DNA of 52,418 bases from Chloroflexota bacterium (GCA_018648225.1 JABGRQ010000069.1:1-52418); one strand, 5' to 3'; shown: positions 7,943 through 17,983, counted from the stretch's first letter. Numbers and translations are program-made. Notes: generated by a model not told the origin, from the sequence alone.

Positions 7943-10900
7943 GTGAATTTCACCCTGCTTGATTTTTTAACCGAAAATGAACTGCGTGATATGGCGGGGC
8001 CAAACGTTTATCAGCGCGGTCATGCATATTTTCGCGCCAACCGAGTTTATGTTCAATCGGCAGACCTTCAGGAAGCCCAGTGCAGCGTTCGGGGCACACG
8101 GCTTTACAGGGTGGAATTGTGGGTGCAGAGTGATGAGTTAGATCTGGACTGCACCTGTCCACATGCTGAAAGCGGCTGGTTCTGCAAGCATATGGTGGCT
8201 GCTGGCCTGGCAGTTCATGCACATCTTGCGAAACTGGCTCCCAGCGCGTGGCGTTCGCGCTTTGATCGTATGTTGATTGAGCGCAAACCCGCGGCGAAAA
8301 AGGCTTCCAGCCCATACTGGATTTTTCTCAGTTTGCAGCCTGAAACCACGGGGTGGACGCTCGTTCCCTACCGCCTGTGGTTGGATCGCATTCCCGAAGG
8401 GGTGCTTCCCATCGGGGAGTTACCGCCTGAAAAAGACCTCCCCGAACTGGTCAAACACAATCAGTGGATGCTCAACGCCATTAAAGAGATTAGCAAGAAC
8501 TTTAATCCCCAGGGTGCGCTGAATTATTCCGCAGACGCGGATGCTTTTATTCGCCTGATTCAAAAGCAAACGCGCCGGGCGAGTTCTTACTATTACTACG
8601 AATCATACGATTTCCCCATCGCCGAAGATTTATCCTTATTGCGACATATACCACTGCCGATCTTTTTTGGGAGTTCCAGCAACCCCATGCGGCGGGCAGT
8701 GCAACTCATTCCTGAAAGCACAGAAATGCATCTGCGCCTGGAAAAAGACGCCGAATATATATCGATGCAGGCTGCCTTAAAGCATGGGGAAACGGATATT
8801 TCAATTCGTGATGTCAATGTGGATATTGTCAGCGTGAAAGAACCGATCTGGGCGTTGGTAGATGATAAACTGATTGAAATCGAAGCGCCCTATTCGATCG
8901 ATTTGTTGCATACATGGCTGCGCTCTCCCGAAGTCAAAATCACTGTCCATTACGAAGATGAGTTCCTTGAGAATTACTTTCCTGCATTGGCGGAACGCTT
9001 CCGTATCGAGAGCGACCTGATTTCGTGGGTAGATGCCGGTGGAGAACCGGCAAAGCGCCTGTATCTCACCGATGATGGTGGGGAATTCCAGGTGCAGTTA
9101 TTCTTTGGCTACGAAGAGTATGAAGTGCCCTATCAATCGCAACTTCCGGAGCAAACCATTCGCCGTACGCCGGGAACGTGGGAGTTGGTGCGCGTCCATC
9201 AGCAGCCCATTCAGGAAGAAGAAATTTACAGTTCGATTTCCTCGGCGCATAACGGTCTCAAATATGGCCGCGGCGATTACGATGATCATGTCTTTTTGCT
9301 GCGGGCGCGTGTTGACCCGATTGATTTTCTCATGCGTCACATCCCACGGTTAGCCGACGCCGGTTTTGAGATTTACGGTGAAGAAAAGCTCAAAACGGCG
9401 CGTGTCAATCGTAATGCGCCCACGCTTTCACTTAACATCAGTTCGGGGATCGACTGGTTCGACATCGAGGCAGTCATCACCTTCGGGGACGTAGAAACCA
9501 CCCTCAAGGAAGTCCGCCGCGCCCTGCGCAAAAAAGAAAAATACGTCAAGCTGGCTGATGGCACAATCGGCGAAATCCCAGACGAATGGATCGAGCGTTA
9601 TAAACATCTCTTTGGCCTCGGGGAGCAAACCGATGACGGGATGCGCCTCTCGAATCATCACATCGCCCTGATTGACGATCTGCTCGACAAAGTGGATCAA
9701 AACCAGATCGATGAAGAATTTCGTACCCGCCGCAAACGCTTGTTGGAATTTGAGGGCATTGAAGCCCAGGCATTGCCCGCGGGCTTTACCGGCGAACTGC
9801 GCCCCTACCAGAAAGCTGGTTACGACTGGATGCATTTTTTGCATGAATATCAGTTTGGCGGTTGCCTGGCCGATGATATGGGTTTGGGAAAAACAATCGA
9901 GGCGTTGGCCTTCTTGCTGTCGCTGCGGATCAGCGGCCATGCTCAGTCTGCCGACCTGATCGTGTTGCCGCGCTCTCTGTTGGTCAATTGGCAGCGCGAG
10001 GCGGCGCGTTTTGCGCCCTCGTTGCGTTTCCACGAATATTACGGTGCGGAGCGCGAAGCCGGGGCCGCTGTTTTCGATCAGTACGATCTGGTGTTGACCA
10101 CCTATGGCACGATGATGCGCGATATCGAGACTCTGCGTGAATATAAATTCCATTATGTTGTCTTGGATGAATCGCAGGCGATTAAAAATCCGCTGGCGAA
10201 AACATCGAAGGCGGCGCGTTTGTTGCGCAGTGACCATCGCTTGGTGTTGACCGGAACCCCGGTGGAAAATAATACCTTTGAATTATGGTCGCAATTTGCC
10301 TTTCTCAATCCTGGTTTGTTGGGCAGCCTCGAGTATTTCAAGCGCGAATTCAGTAACCCCATCGAAAACCGGGGTGATGAAACGGCAGCCCAAATGTTGA
10401 GGGCGCTGGTTTATCCCTTCATATTGCGGCGCACCAAAGCCCAGGTTGCACCCGAACTGCCGCCGCGCACGGAGCGAATTCTATATTGTGATATGGAACC
10501 CGCCCAGAAAAAACTATATGCCAAAACGCGCGACTATTATCGAGCCATGCTGCTGGGTATCATCGAAGAGCAGGGCATGAACGATGCCCGCATGAAAGTG
10601 CTGGAAGGCCTGTTGCGCTTGCGGCAAATTTCCAATCACCCGCGCCTCACCAAGGAAGATTTTCGCGGCGCCTCAGCGAAATTTGAATTGCTGGTGGAAA
10701 CGCTGGAAACGCTGCGCGCTGAAGGGCATAAAGCGTTGATTTTTTCGCAATTCGTGCAAATGCTCAAACTTGTGCGCGAGGAACTGGATGCCCGCAAAAC
10801 CCCCTATACATATCTGGATGGGCGCACGCGCAAACGCCAGGAATGCGTCGATACCTTCCAGAATGATCCTGAAATTCCCTTTTTCCTCATCTCGCTTAAG

Positions 10901-11179
10901 GCGGGCGGCGTTGGTCTCAACCTGACGGCTGCCGATTACGTCATTCATATTGATCCGTGGTGGAACCCCGCCGTTGAAATGCAGGCCAGTGACCGCACGC
11001 ATCGCATTGGCCAGGATAAGCCGGTGTTTGTTTATAAATTAATCACGCGTGACACGGTAGAAGAGAAGATATTACAATTACAGGAAAAGAAGAAAAAGCT
11101 CGTTGAACAACTCATCACTACCGAGAGCAGTTTCTTCAAAGGCCTGACCGCCGATGATGTGGAAGTTCTTTTCAGTTGA
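7943..11179 (+). CDS. SWIM zinc-finger, SNF2/RapA-type DEAD-like helicase (ATPase)
   Basis: A bacterial Snf2-family DNA translocase of about 1078 residues. Near the N-terminus is a SWIM zinc finger, CxC...CxH (C70, C72, C81, H83). A long middle region (about 100-600) matches the bacterial SNF2_N-associated segments. The ATPase core follows: Walker A DMGLGKT (about 645-651), DESQ in place of DEAH (about 742-745), TGTPVENN, then the second RecA lobe with LKAGGVGLNLTAADYVIHIDPWWNP and HRIGQ (about 1020). Such proteins remodel protein-DNA or polymerase complexes; the SWIM finger suggests nucleic-acid or protein binding. I chose GTG 7943 because AAGG lies 6-7 nt upstream and the product opens NFTLLDFL; an upstream GTG at 7886 sits in a hairpin. 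The exact target is unknown. Confidence 0.9.
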   Translation: MNFTLLDFLTENELRDMAGPNVYQRGHAYFRANRVYVQSADLQEAQCSVRGTRLYRVELWVQSDELDLDCTCPHAESGWFCKHMVAAGLAVHAHLAKLAPSAWRSRFDRMLIERKPAAKKASSPYWIFLSLQPETTGWTLVPYRLWLDRIPEGVLPIGELPPEKDLPELVKHNQWMLNAIKEISKNFNPQGALNYSADADAFIRLIQKQTRRASSYYYYESYDFPIAEDLSLLRHIPLPIFFGSSSNPMRRAVQLIPESTEMHLRLEKDAEYISMQAALKHGETDISIRDVNVDIVSVKEPIWALVDDKLIEIEAPYSIDLLHTWLRSPEVKITVHYEDEFLENYFPALAERFRIESDLISWVDAGGEPAKRLYLTDDGGEFQVQLFFGYEEYEVPYQSQLPEQTIRRTPGTWELVRVHQQPIQEEEIYSSISSAHNGLKYGRGDYDDHVFLLRARVDPIDFLMRHIPRLADAGFEIYGEEKLKTARVNRNAPTLSLNISSGIDWFDIEAVITFGDVETTLKEVRRALRKKEKYVKLADGTIGEIPDEWIERYKHLFGLGEQTDDGMRLSNHHIALIDDLLDKVDQNQIDEEFRTRRKRLLEFEGIEAQALPAGFTGELRPYQKAGYDWMHFLHEYQFGGCLADDMGLGKTIEALAFLLSLRISGHAQSADLIVLPRSLLVNWQREAARFAPSLRFHEYYGAEREAGAAVFDQYDLVLTTYGTMMRDIETLREYKFHYVVLDESQAIKNPLAKTSKAARLLRSDHRLVLTGTPVENNTFELWSQFAFLNPGLLGSLEYFKREFSNPIENRGDETAAQMLRALVYPFILRRTKAQVAPELPPRTERILYCDMEPAQKKLYAKTRDYYRAMLLGIIEEQGMNDARMKVLEGLLRLRQISNHPRLTKEDFRGASAKFELLVETLETLRAEGHKALIFSQFVQMLKLVREELDARKTPYTYLDGRTRKRQECVDTFQNDPEIPFFLISLKAGGVGLNLTAADYVIHIDPWWNPAVEMQASDRTHRIGQDKPVFVYKLITRDTVEEKILQLQEKKKKLVEQLITTESSFFKGLTADDVEVLFS

Positions 11180-11207
11180 CGTCCGACGTCCCGATGTCTG
11201 ATGTCAT
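11180..11207. repeat. Short GACGTC/GATGTC heptamer run
   Basis: After the helicase stop the sequence reads GACGTCC twice in succession and then GATGTC-type variants. A related GACGTCAGACGG stretch occurs at 24320-24333 before the pyrF-pyrE fusion. These look like short dispersed heptamer repeats with no visible coding role. Confidence 0.35.
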
Positions 11208-11222
11208 TGCGTTAGTCATCCA

Positions 11223-11768
11223 ATGATAAAATCCACTGATTTAGTCCTTGTTGTTTACACCCCCTCGCCGCGCGACCTCGAAATTGCCCGCGTGCTGGGT
11301 TGGTATCGCATTCCGTTTGCCACCGCGCCCAAAGTAGTTGCCGTGGATTATCTCGCTTTTTACCAACCGGCTTCTTTTGGGGAACATAAATGGCAGATTG
11401 AGTATCTGGCCCCCGTGCTGGGACATGAATTGACGACCCGCGCCGAAATATTGCAGGACGAGCCAGACCATCCCCGGGCTGGGGAGGCGTACTTCAAGAT
11501 TCAACTTGGCCCAATGGTGCCGCTGCCATACCCCATCCGCGCCAAAACCTGGAAGCGCCTGACCTTCCTCTACACCACTGGCGAATACCTTGCCAAAGCC
11601 GCAACGTTGGAAGACCTCAGCGTTCACTCCGATGAGCGCAAACTGCTTTGGCACGCCTTGCGCGAACGCGTTGAGAGTGACCACGGGTATGAAGTTCCTG
11701 AAGTCGATATCCCGCCGGAAGTGTTGGCGATGTTGTTGGGGATTCGAGGGGGCAAAGGAACCAAATGA
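11223..11768 (+). CDS. Conserved-looking protein of unknown function (181 aa)
   Basis: I do not recognise a family. The 181-residue protein opens MIKSTDLVLVVYTPSPRDLEIARVLGWYRIP, a hydrophobic β-strand followed by a helix, and has a regular α/β pattern with aromatic motifs (VDYLAFYQPASFG, KWQIEYLAPV, RAKTWKRLTFLYTTGEYLAKA). It lacks a signal peptide, membrane segments or recognisable nucleotide-binding loops. It ends with a basic tail GGKGTK, the last codons coming from a repetitive AACCAAA stretch that continues past the stop. It begins 43 nt after the SNF2 helicase on the same strand and may be co-transcribed; a nuclease-like or DNA-linked accessory role would be speculation. Codon use matches its neighbours. 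Confidence 0.65.
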   Translation: MIKSTDLVLVVYTPSPRDLEIARVLGWYRIPFATAPKVVAVDYLAFYQPASFGEHKWQIEYLAPVLGHELTTRAEILQDEPDHPRAGEAYFKIQLGPMVPLPYPIRAKTWKRLTFLYTTGEYLAKAATLEDLSVHSDERKLLWHALRERVESDHGYEVPEVDIPPEVLAMLLGIRGGKGTK

Positions 11769-11874
11769 ACCAAAGGGAGCAAAAGGCCAAAGGTTATCGT
11801 AGGCTCATCGAGCGCAAAAAATATTACCTCAGTCCCTTTGTTCCCTCTGTTTCTTTTAATTTGAAAGGAACACC

Positions 11875-13296
11875 ATGTCCAAAACTACTATTCTAAAAAA
11901 CGGAACCATCATCACCGCCTCGGATACCTTTAAAGCAGATATTCTCATCGAGAATGAAAAAATCCTGGCGATTGGCAGCCAACTCAACGCCGCGGATGCC
12001 GAAATCATTGACGCCGCGGGAAAGTTGATACTACCCGGCGGCATCGATCCTCATGTCCATCTGGCGTTGGAAATGTTCGATACGATTTCATCCGATGACC
12101 ATTACACGGGTCACAAGGCGGCGGCTTTTGGCGGCACCACCACGGTGATGGATTTTATCGTTCAGGAGCCGCAAGGTCTTGCGCATTCCGTTGAGCTTTG
12201 GCGACGCAAAGCCGAAATCGCGGCGATTGATTATGGCTTCCACATGAATATTACCCATTTTGACGAGAAAGTGGCCGCCGAAATTCCGGTCTTACTCGAT
12301 GAAGGCATTACCACTCTCAAGGTTTTCACAGCCTACAATGGCCGCTTGCGCTTGCAGGATGACGAAATTTTCCAGGTGATGCGCATCGCCAAAGAACACG
12401 GCATGTTGACCATGCTCCACGCTGAGAATGGCGATGTGATTGACGTATTGGTTGCGGAGGCACTGGCGGCAGGGCATACCAGCCCTGAGTGGCACGCCTA
12501 CACTCGCCCGGCCTGGGGAGCCGTGGAATCGGTGTTGCGCGCCTGCGCCCTGGCAGCTCAAGCCGATGCGCCACTCTACATTGTTCACATGAATACCGCC
12601 GGGGGCGTAGACCAAATTCAATACGCCCGCGCTCAGGGCGTTCCGGTGATGGGCGAAACCTGCCCGCAATATTTATTTTTCACCCAAGATGATTTGCGCC
12701 GCTCGGATGGTGCCAAGTGGATCTGCTCCCCCCCCATGCGCTCGCCCGCCGACAACAACCGCCTGTGGGAGGCTGTCTCGGATAGTACCATGCAGGTTAT
12801 GGGCACCGATCATTGCCCATTCTATTACGATGGCACTAAATCGATTATGTACGAAGGCCAGAAAATCGCTATTCCCGGCAAAGAGTTAGGGGCGCGTGAT
12901 TTTACGAAAATTCCCAATGGCCTTCCTGGTGTGCAAGATCGTATGCCCCTGTTATGGACCGAAGGTGTTGTCAAAGGGCGCATTACGCCCAATCAATTTG
13001 TCGCCATGACGAGCACCAACCCGGCCAAGATTTTTGGCCTGTACCCCCGCAAAGGCGCGCTCGTCCCCGGAGCCGATGCTGATATTGTAATCTGGGATCC
13101 GACACGCGTGGTTAACTACGGCGTTGGTATGTCTCATCATCGTACCGATTACAATCTCTACGAAGGTTGGCAGCTCACCGGCTACCCGGAAAAAGTCTTC
13201 TTGCGCGGCAATCTTATCGTTGATGGTGACGAGTGGTTGGGGCAGGCCGGTCAGGGACAATATCTGCATCGCAAGTCCCACGCCGAAGTTTTGTAA
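11875..13296 (+). CDS. Dihydropyrimidinase / D-hydantoinase
   Basis: A 473-residue cyclic amidohydrolase of the hydantoinase/dihydropyrimidinase group, which opens dihydropyrimidine or 5-substituted hydantoin rings. The binuclear metal site is complete: H60 and H62 (DPHVHL), the carboxylated lysine K149 in TTLKVFTAY with Y154 nearby, H182 in LHAENGD, H238 in IVHMN and D312 in GTDHCPF. These features, with length, separate it from the dihydroorotase (22170-23267) and from allantoinase (which has a different substrate loop). No β-ureidopropionase or carbamoylase gene is adjacent, so the in vivo pathway is open; pyrimidine degradation is plausible. ATG 11875 has GAAAGGAAC upstream. The 106-bp gap before it is purine/pyrimidine-repeat-like, with no clear promoter. 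Confidence 0.9.
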   Translation: MSKTTILKNGTIITASDTFKADILIENEKILAIGSQLNAADAEIIDAAGKLILPGGIDPHVHLALEMFDTISSDDHYTGHKAAAFGGTTTVMDFIVQEPQGLAHSVELWRRKAEIAAIDYGFHMNITHFDEKVAAEIPVLLDEGITTLKVFTAYNGRLRLQDDEIFQVMRIAKEHGMLTMLHAENGDVIDVLVAEALAAGHTSPEWHAYTRPAWGAVESVLRACALAAQADAPLYIVHMNTAGGVDQIQYARAQGVPVMGETCPQYLFFTQDDLRRSDGAKWICSPPMRSPADNNRLWEAVSDSTMQVMGTDHCPFYYDGTKSIMYEGQKIAIPGKELGARDFTKIPNGLPGVQDRMPLLWTEGVVKGRITPNQFVAMTSTNPAKIFGLYPRKGALVPGADADIVIWDPTRVVNYGVGMSHHRTDYNLYEGWQLTGYPEKVFLRGNLIVDGDEWLGQAGQGQYLHRKSHAEVL

Positions 13297-13577
13297 CGCC
13301 AATGCCCTAAAATGTCGATAAGTGTTTAAAATCGATCACGAATGAGAACGAATTGGTTGAACTTTGTAGCGGGCAATAAGATGTTGAATTTAGAATTACA
13401 TCACGCAACGGCGCTAAATTTTCTCTTCAAAAAATTTTTGCGCCTTCACGGCTTTGCGGGAAAACTGTTCAAAGTGATGTTGCCCATTACAAAATTTGTC
13501 GAATTTCACGAAGTTTTAACAATTTTCGAGTAAAATCATTTCTACCATCCTTTTGATAATCACAAGGAGTTTGACGC
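13297..13577. other. Intergenic region with no convincing gene
   Basis: This 281-bp AT-rich gap holds only a small ORF (13342-13533) lacking a ribosome-binding site and with no family character. A TAAAAT at 13531-13536 could be a -10 box for the next gene, but no matching -35 is seen. AAGGAG at 13563-13568 is the ribosome-binding site of the gene at 13578. Confidence 0.5.
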
Positions 13578-13997
13578 ATGACTGACCAGAAACAGCTCCA
13601 TTTTACGCCCGATCCCGATGCGGGCTATACGGTTGCCCGCCGTGAAGACGGTGGCATGAATTTGACCTTTACCCATATCAACGAGCATACCCTGGAACAC
13701 TGGCGCGATTTTTCGGCCGAACATCTGCTGGGCTCCGACCGCCTGACGCGCAATCTTTACGATCTGCGTCGGGTTGAACGTATCTCTGAACGAGCACTCA
13801 AATATGCCGTTGAACTTAACAGCGATCCGTCCACGCGCAATATTCGTCTGGCGGTTGTCGTTGCCGATGATATGGTGCGTGTGGCCGTGCAAAAAATTGC
13901 TGACCTCACCCCAGGTGGCGGCGCGCGCATGGCCATTTTTACCGATTTGGGTGAAGCAGAAGCCTGGCTTGCCCGTCCGATGGAATCAATGATTTAA
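13578..13997 (+). CDS. SpoIIAA-like (STAS-fold) protein
   Basis: A 139-residue soluble protein whose pattern fits the SpoIIAA-like/STAS-like family (PF11964): an N-terminal β-hairpin (YTVARREDGGMNLTFTHINEH), a conserved YDLRRVERIS segment, an amphipathic helix and a C-terminal ARMAIFTDLGEAEAWLARP, close to the family's R-x-AIFTD-x-x-EA-x-AWL ending. Such proteins are thought to bind lipids or partner proteins, and the biochemical role is usually unknown. It starts behind AAGGAG and stops 3 nt before folP, so the two are probably translated from one mRNA; no functional link to folate synthesis is obvious. I am unsure of the exact family. Confidence 0.65.
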   Translation: MTDQKQLHFTPDPDAGYTVARREDGGMNLTFTHINEHTLEHWRDFSAEHLLGSDRLTRNLYDLRRVERISERALKYAVELNSDPSTRNIRLAVVVADDMVRVAVQKIADLTPGGGARMAIFTDLGEAEAWLARPMESMI

Positions 13998-14000
13998 TCG

Positions 14001-14951
14001 ATGCTCACTGCGTTAGTTCTCGACCAGCATACTTTCAGTTGGGGTGCCCGCACATATGTGATGGGCATCCTTAACGTTACGCCCGATAGTTTCTCCGGGG
14101 ATGGTTTGATGTCTCCCTCGCCCTCCCCCCAGCCCCCTCCCTCTCCCAAGTTTGGGAGAGGGAGGGGGAGCGAGGCGGGGGTGGGTGAGGGCATCACCTC
14201 CGCTCTTGAGCAAGCCCGCCATTTCATTGCTGCCGGTGCTGATATTTTGGATGTGGGCGGCGAAAGTACGCGCCCTGGTGCAGAGCCAGTGGATGCCGCC
14301 GAAGAGTTGGCGCGCGTCATCCCGGTGATCCACGCCCTGACGGCTGAATTTCCCGACACGCTGATTTCGATTGATACCTACAAGGCGACCGTGGCCGAAG
14401 CGGCGTTGGAAGCCGGAGCGCATATTGTCAACGATGTGTGGGGGCTGCGCGCCGACCCGGAGTTGGCTGCCGTGGTCAAGCGTTTCAACGTCCCGGTGAT
14501 CCTCATGCACAACCGCAGCAACCCCAAAACTGCCGAAATCCGCGATCGTTTGGGGGGGCGCTATGTGGGTGTGGAATATGCTGATCTGCTGGAAGATGTG
14601 AAACGCGAATTACTCGAAAGTGTGGCGATTGCCAGAGCCGCTGGAATCCGGGATGAGAAAATTATCCTTGATCCGGGGATTGGTTTTGGCAAGACAATCG
14701 AACAAAATCTTGAATTGTTGAACCGGCTGGGGGAAATCCGCGCTCTGGGGTATCCGATTCTGCTCGGGCCTTCGCGCAAGTCATTTATCGGATACACCCT
14801 CGACCTCCCACCCGATCAGCGTGTGGAGGGGACTGCCGCCACTATTTCGGTAGGCATCACCCGCGGGGCAGATATTATCCGTGTGCATGATGTCCTCGAA
14901 ATGGCACGCGTTGCTCACATGACTGATGCCATCATTCGCCCACCGCGCTGA
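14001..14951 (+). CDS. folP: Dihydropteroate synthase with an in-frame repeat insertion
   Basis: DHPS condenses p-aminobenzoate with hydroxymethyl-dihydropterin pyrophosphate in folate synthesis. The TIM-barrel motifs are intact: MGILNVTPDSFSGDG (residues 21-35), DVGGESTRPGAEPV (84-97), IVNDVWG, ILMHNRSNP, ILDPGIGFGKT, GPSRKSFIG and a C-terminal IIRVHDVLEM. Residues about 36-65 (SPSPSPQPPPSPKFGRGRG...) are foreign to the family; they are encoded by a GC-rich palindromic element (14112-14191) sitting in the flexible loop right after NVTPDSFSGDG. Without it the protein would be of normal size (about 285 residues). The frame is kept, so the gene is probably functional. It lies 3 nt after the SpoIIAA-like gene. 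Confidence 0.92.
   Translation: MLTALVLDQHTFSWGARTYVMGILNVTPDSFSGDGLMSPSPSPQPPPSPKFGRGRGSEAGVGEGITSALEQARHFIAAGADILDVGGESTRPGAEPVDAAEELARVIPVIHALTAEFPDTLISIDTYKATVAEAALEAGAHIVNDVWGLRADPELAAVVKRFNVPVILMHNRSNPKTAEIRDRLGGRYVGVEYADLLEDVKRELLESVAIARAAGIRDEKIILDPGIGFGKTIEQNLELLNRLGEIRALGYPILLGPSRKSFIGYTLDLPPDQRVEGTAATISVGITRGADIIRVHDVLEMARVAHMTDAIIRPPR
14112..14191. repeat. REP-like palindromic element inside folP
   Basis: The element is C-rich on its left half and G-rich on its right. Its core has 17-bp perfect arms (14133-14149 and 14152-14168) around a 2-nt loop, built from CCCTCTCCCAA and TTGGGAGAGGG. Flanking CCCTCGCCC and GGTGAGGG complete it. A related element is in pyrC (22742-22777). CCCTCTCCC/GGGAGAGGG palindromes occur as dispersed repeats in many genomes. 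It is translated in frame here. Confidence 0.75.
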
Positions 14952-15091
14952 ACTCATTCTTCGTTTTCCAATTTAGACTTTACTGTAAACAGCGCCAGAA
15001 GGAAGGTTCCGGCGGGCATCTCGCTTAATAGCTTTGTGAAGTAGAGTCAATTTAGTAAATTTTAATTTTTTACCTGTAATAGGAGTATTAA

Positions 15092-17818
15092 ATGTCTCAA
15101 AATATCTTCAACGCCCGAGATGTGCTGCGAACTGCGCATGGCGAATACCTGATTTATCGGTTAGATCAACTTGAAAAAGATGGGCTGACGAAACTCAGCC
15201 GCCTGCCTTTCTCGATCCGCGTGATGCTGGAATCGGTGCTGCGCCAATGTGATGAGAAAAGTATTACCCGGCAAGATGTGATCAACCTGGCGGGTTGGAA
15301 GCCGCAAGCCGCGCAACGACCGGTGTTGCCTTTTCGACCGGGGCGCGTGGTAATGCAAGATTTTACCGGTGTACCCGCGGTAGTCGATCTGGCAGCCATG
15401 CGCTCGGCGATGGCGCGCCTGGGCGGCGATCCCCGAAAAATTAACCCGCATGTCAATGTGGATTTGGTGATTGACCACTCGGTGCAGGTCGATTTTTTCG
15501 CTAGCTCCGATGCGCTCAAACGTAATGCCGAGTTGGAATTCCAGCGCAATCGCGAACGTTATGAATTTTTGCGCTGGGGCCAGAAAGCTTTCGATAATTT
15601 CCGCGTGGTGCCGCCTGCTACGGGTATTATCCATCAGGTTAATCTCGAATACCTGGCTGATGTAGTGTTGGTTAAAGAAGTGAATGGCGAGCGGGTGGCC
15701 TTCCCCGATAGCCTGGTTGGCACCGACTCGCACACCACGATGATTAACGGTCTGGGCGTAGTTGGCTGGGGTGTGGGTGGCATTGAAGCCGAGGCCGCCA
15801 TGCTCGGCCAGCAGATTGACATGCTGACTCCGGATGTGGTTGGCTTCAAACTGTATGGCGATTTGCCGGATGGCGTCACAGCGACCGATTTGGTATTGCT
15901 TGTCGTGCAGATGCTGCGTGAAAAGGGCGTGGTCGGCAAGTTTGTGGAGTTTTACGGCCCCGGCCTGGATGTGCTCTCCCTGCCCGATCGGGCGACCATA
16001 GCTAACATGGCCCCCGAATATGGCGCCACGATGGGCTTCTTCCCCGTTGACGATGAAACCCTGCGCTACATGCGCCTGACCGGGCGCTCGGAAGAAGTTG
16101 TGGAGCGTGTGGAGAAATATCTCAAAGTGCAGCAACTTTTCCGCACCGCCGATAGCCCGGAGTCTGAGTATACCGATACGCTGGCGCTTGATCTGGGTGA
16201 AGTTACCCCCAACATGGCCGGGCCGACGCTGCCGCATCACCGTGTGGCGCTTAAAGATATGCAGGTGTCTTTCCAGGCGGCGCTGCGCAAGCCGGTTAGT
16301 GAGCGCGGTTTCGCCCTCGGTGATGAAACTGTGAAAACGAAGGTCAGCATTGGCACGAACGGTTCCAGCGCTGAAATGTCGCATGGCTCGGTGGTTATTG
16401 CCGCAATTACATCCTGCACCAACACCTCCAACCCCTCCGTGATGATTGGCGCCGGGTTACTGGCGAAGAAGGCTGTCGAGCGCGGTTTGCAGGCCCAACC
16501 CTTTGTCAAGACCAGTTTGGCGCCTGGCTCGCGCGTGGTTACAGAATACCTGCGCCAGGCGGATTTACTCGATCCGTTGGCGAAACTGGGATTTAATACG
16601 GTTGGCTATGGCTGTACGACCTGTATTGGGAATTCAGGCCCGCTGCCCAGTGAGGTGGTGCGCGGTATCAGTGAGGGTGATCTGGTCGCCGCGGCGGTTC
16701 TCTCTGGCAACCGCAACTTTGAGGGTCGTATCAGCCCGCACGTGCGCGCCAACTATCTGGCTTCACCACCCCTGGTGGTGGCCTATGCCCTGGCCGGTAC
16801 GGTGGATATTGACCTCGATACTCAGCCGCTGGGCACGGATAAAAATGGTCAACCTGTATACCTGAGCGATATCTGGCCCAGCACACAGGAGATTTTGGAT
16901 ACCATCGCCGAGAATGTGCGCCCGGAAATGTTCAAGAGCCAGTATGCTAATGTCTTCGCCGGGAATGAAATTTGGAACAAGGTTGCCAGCAGCGAGGGCG
17001 ATGTGTACGCCTGGGACGTAGATTCCACCTATATTCAGGAGCCGCCCTTCTTTGCAGAACTCACCGCTGATGTCCCGGATATCACCCCCATCGCTGGTGC
17101 GCGCGTCCTGGCCCTTTTGGGCGATTCGATCACCACCGATCATATTTCTCCAGCGGGCGCGATTCCTCCGGATGGTCCGGCAGGTAAATATTTGATTGGG
17201 CATGATGTTAAGCCCCGCGATTTTAATTCCTTTGGATCGCGCCGCGGCAACGACCGCGTAATGACGCGCGGCACCTTTGCCAATATCCGCATGAAGAATA
17301 AACTTGCCCCCGGAACCGAGGGGGGCTATACGGTCTATTTAGGACAACAACCGACCGACGACCGGCGGCAGTCAGCGGTGAGTATTTTTGATGCGGCCAA
17401 TAGCTACAAAGAACACAATATCCCCCTGATCGTTCTGGCGGGAAAAATGTACGGAACCGGCTCCAGCCGCGATTGGGCCGCCAAAGGCACGTTGCTACTG
17501 GGCGTGAAAGCTGTGATTGCCGAATCCTATGAACGCATTCATCGCTCCAATCTGGTCGGAATGGGTGTGCTGCCGTTGCAATTCAAGCAAGGGCAAACCA
17601 CTGAGAGCCTCGGGCTGGATGGGCACGAATCCTTCGACATCCTCGGCCTGAGCAACGATCTCGCGCCGCAAAGCGAAGTGCTTGTCAGGGCTGTCAAAGC
17701 CTACGGCAAAAGCACTGAATTCAAGGTCGAAGTGCGCCTGGATACAGCCATTGAGGTTGAATACTATCGCAACGGCGGCATCCTGCACACCGTGCTGAGG
17801 AATATGCTCACCGAATAG
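15092..17818 (+). CDS. acnA: Aconitate hydratase (AcnA/IRP type)
   Basis: A 908-residue aconitase of the AcnA/IRP1 class that isomerises citrate and isocitrate in the TCA cycle. The N-terminal domain carries [29 protein letters not shown] and the substrate segment [29 protein letters not shown]. The three [4Fe-4S] cysteines are in SCTNTSNP and [13 protein letters not shown]. The C-terminal swivel domain contains [36 protein letters not shown] and [13 protein letters not shown]. Length and motif order fit AcnA and not the mitochondrial/AcnB types. An AGGAG at 15081-15085 precedes ATG 15092. The 140-bp upstream gap is AT-rich and probably holds its promoter. A strong terminator follows at 17860-17907, so it is likely monocistronic. 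Confidence 0.95.
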   Translation: MSQNIFNARDVLRTAHGEYLIYRLDQLEKDGLTKLSRLPFSIRVMLESVLRQCDEKSITRQDVINLAGWKPQAAQRPVLPFRPGRVVMQDFTGVPAVVDLAAMRSAMARLGGDPRKINPHVNVDLVIDHSVQVDFFASSDALKRNAELEFQRNRERYEFLRWGQKAFDNFRVVPPATGIIHQVNLEYLADVVLVKEVNGERVAFPDSLVGTDSHTTMINGLGVVGWGVGGIEAEAAMLGQQIDMLTPDVVGFKLYGDLPDGVTATDLVLLVVQMLREKGVVGKFVEFYGPGLDVLSLPDRATIANMAPEYGATMGFFPVDDETLRYMRLTGRSEEVVERVEKYLKVQQLFRTADSPESEYTDTLALDLGEVTPNMAGPTLPHHRVALKDMQVSFQAALRKPVSERGFALGDETVKTKVSIGTNGSSAEMSHGSVVIAAITSCTNTSNPSVMIGAGLLAKKAVERGLQAQPFVKTSLAPGSRVVTEYLRQADLLDPLAKLGFNTVGYGCTTCIGNSGPLPSEVVRGISEGDLVAAAVLSGNRNFEGRISPHVRANYLASPPLVVAYALAGTVDIDLDTQPLGTDKNGQPVYLSDIWPSTQEILDTIAENVRPEMFKSQYANVFAGNEIWNKVASSEGDVYAWDVDSTYIQEPPFFAELTADVPDITPIAGARVLALLGDSITTDHISPAGAIPPDGPAGKYLIGHDVKPRDFNSFGSRRGNDRVMTRGTFANIRMKNKLAPGTEGGYTVYLGQQPTDDRRQSAVSIFDAANSYKEHNIPLIVLAGKMYGTGSSRDWAAKGTLLLGVKAVIAESYERIHRSNLVGMGVLPLQFKQGQTTESLGLDGHESFDILGLSNDLAPQSEVLVRAVKAYGKSTEFKVEVRLDTAIEVEYYRNGGILHTVLRNMLTE

Positions 17819-17859
17819 ATTAGCAGCATGAATTACAAAGGCACAATACTCTGAAGGGC

Positions 17860-17907
17860 ATAAAGACACGAAAAAAAATCGAAATTTCGTGTCTTTATAT
17901 TTTTTTG
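17860..17907 (+). terminator. Intrinsic terminator after acnA
   Basis: ATAAAGACACGAAA (17860-17873) and TTTCGTGTCTTTAT (17885-17898) form a perfect 14-bp stem, followed by a run of seven T (17900-17906). It separates acnA from htpG. Confidence 0.85.
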
Positions 17908-17983
17908 GATGACATCATTTTCTTACATCAAATTAACATTCGCGCGGTAAAAATAGGAGTGGATAACACAAATGGAGGAACCT

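Noticed and set aside
9428-10237. A 269-codon open frame on the minus strand
   Set aside because: It is a shadow of the SNF2 core, which carries Walker A and DESQ in the sense frame.
11769-11874. Gap before the hydantoinase gene as a structured regulatory region
   Set aside because: The AACCAAAGGGA and TCCCTTTGTTCCC stretches are only imperfectly inverted and resemble dispersed low-complexity repeats.
13342-13533. Small ORF of 63 codons in the gap before the SpoIIAA-like gene
   Set aside because: No ribosome-binding site, no recognised family, and AT-rich composition typical of the intergenic gap.
15161-16384. A 407-codon open frame on the minus strand
   Set aside because: It is antisense to acnA, which has complete motifs; the antisense product has no domain character and no start context.
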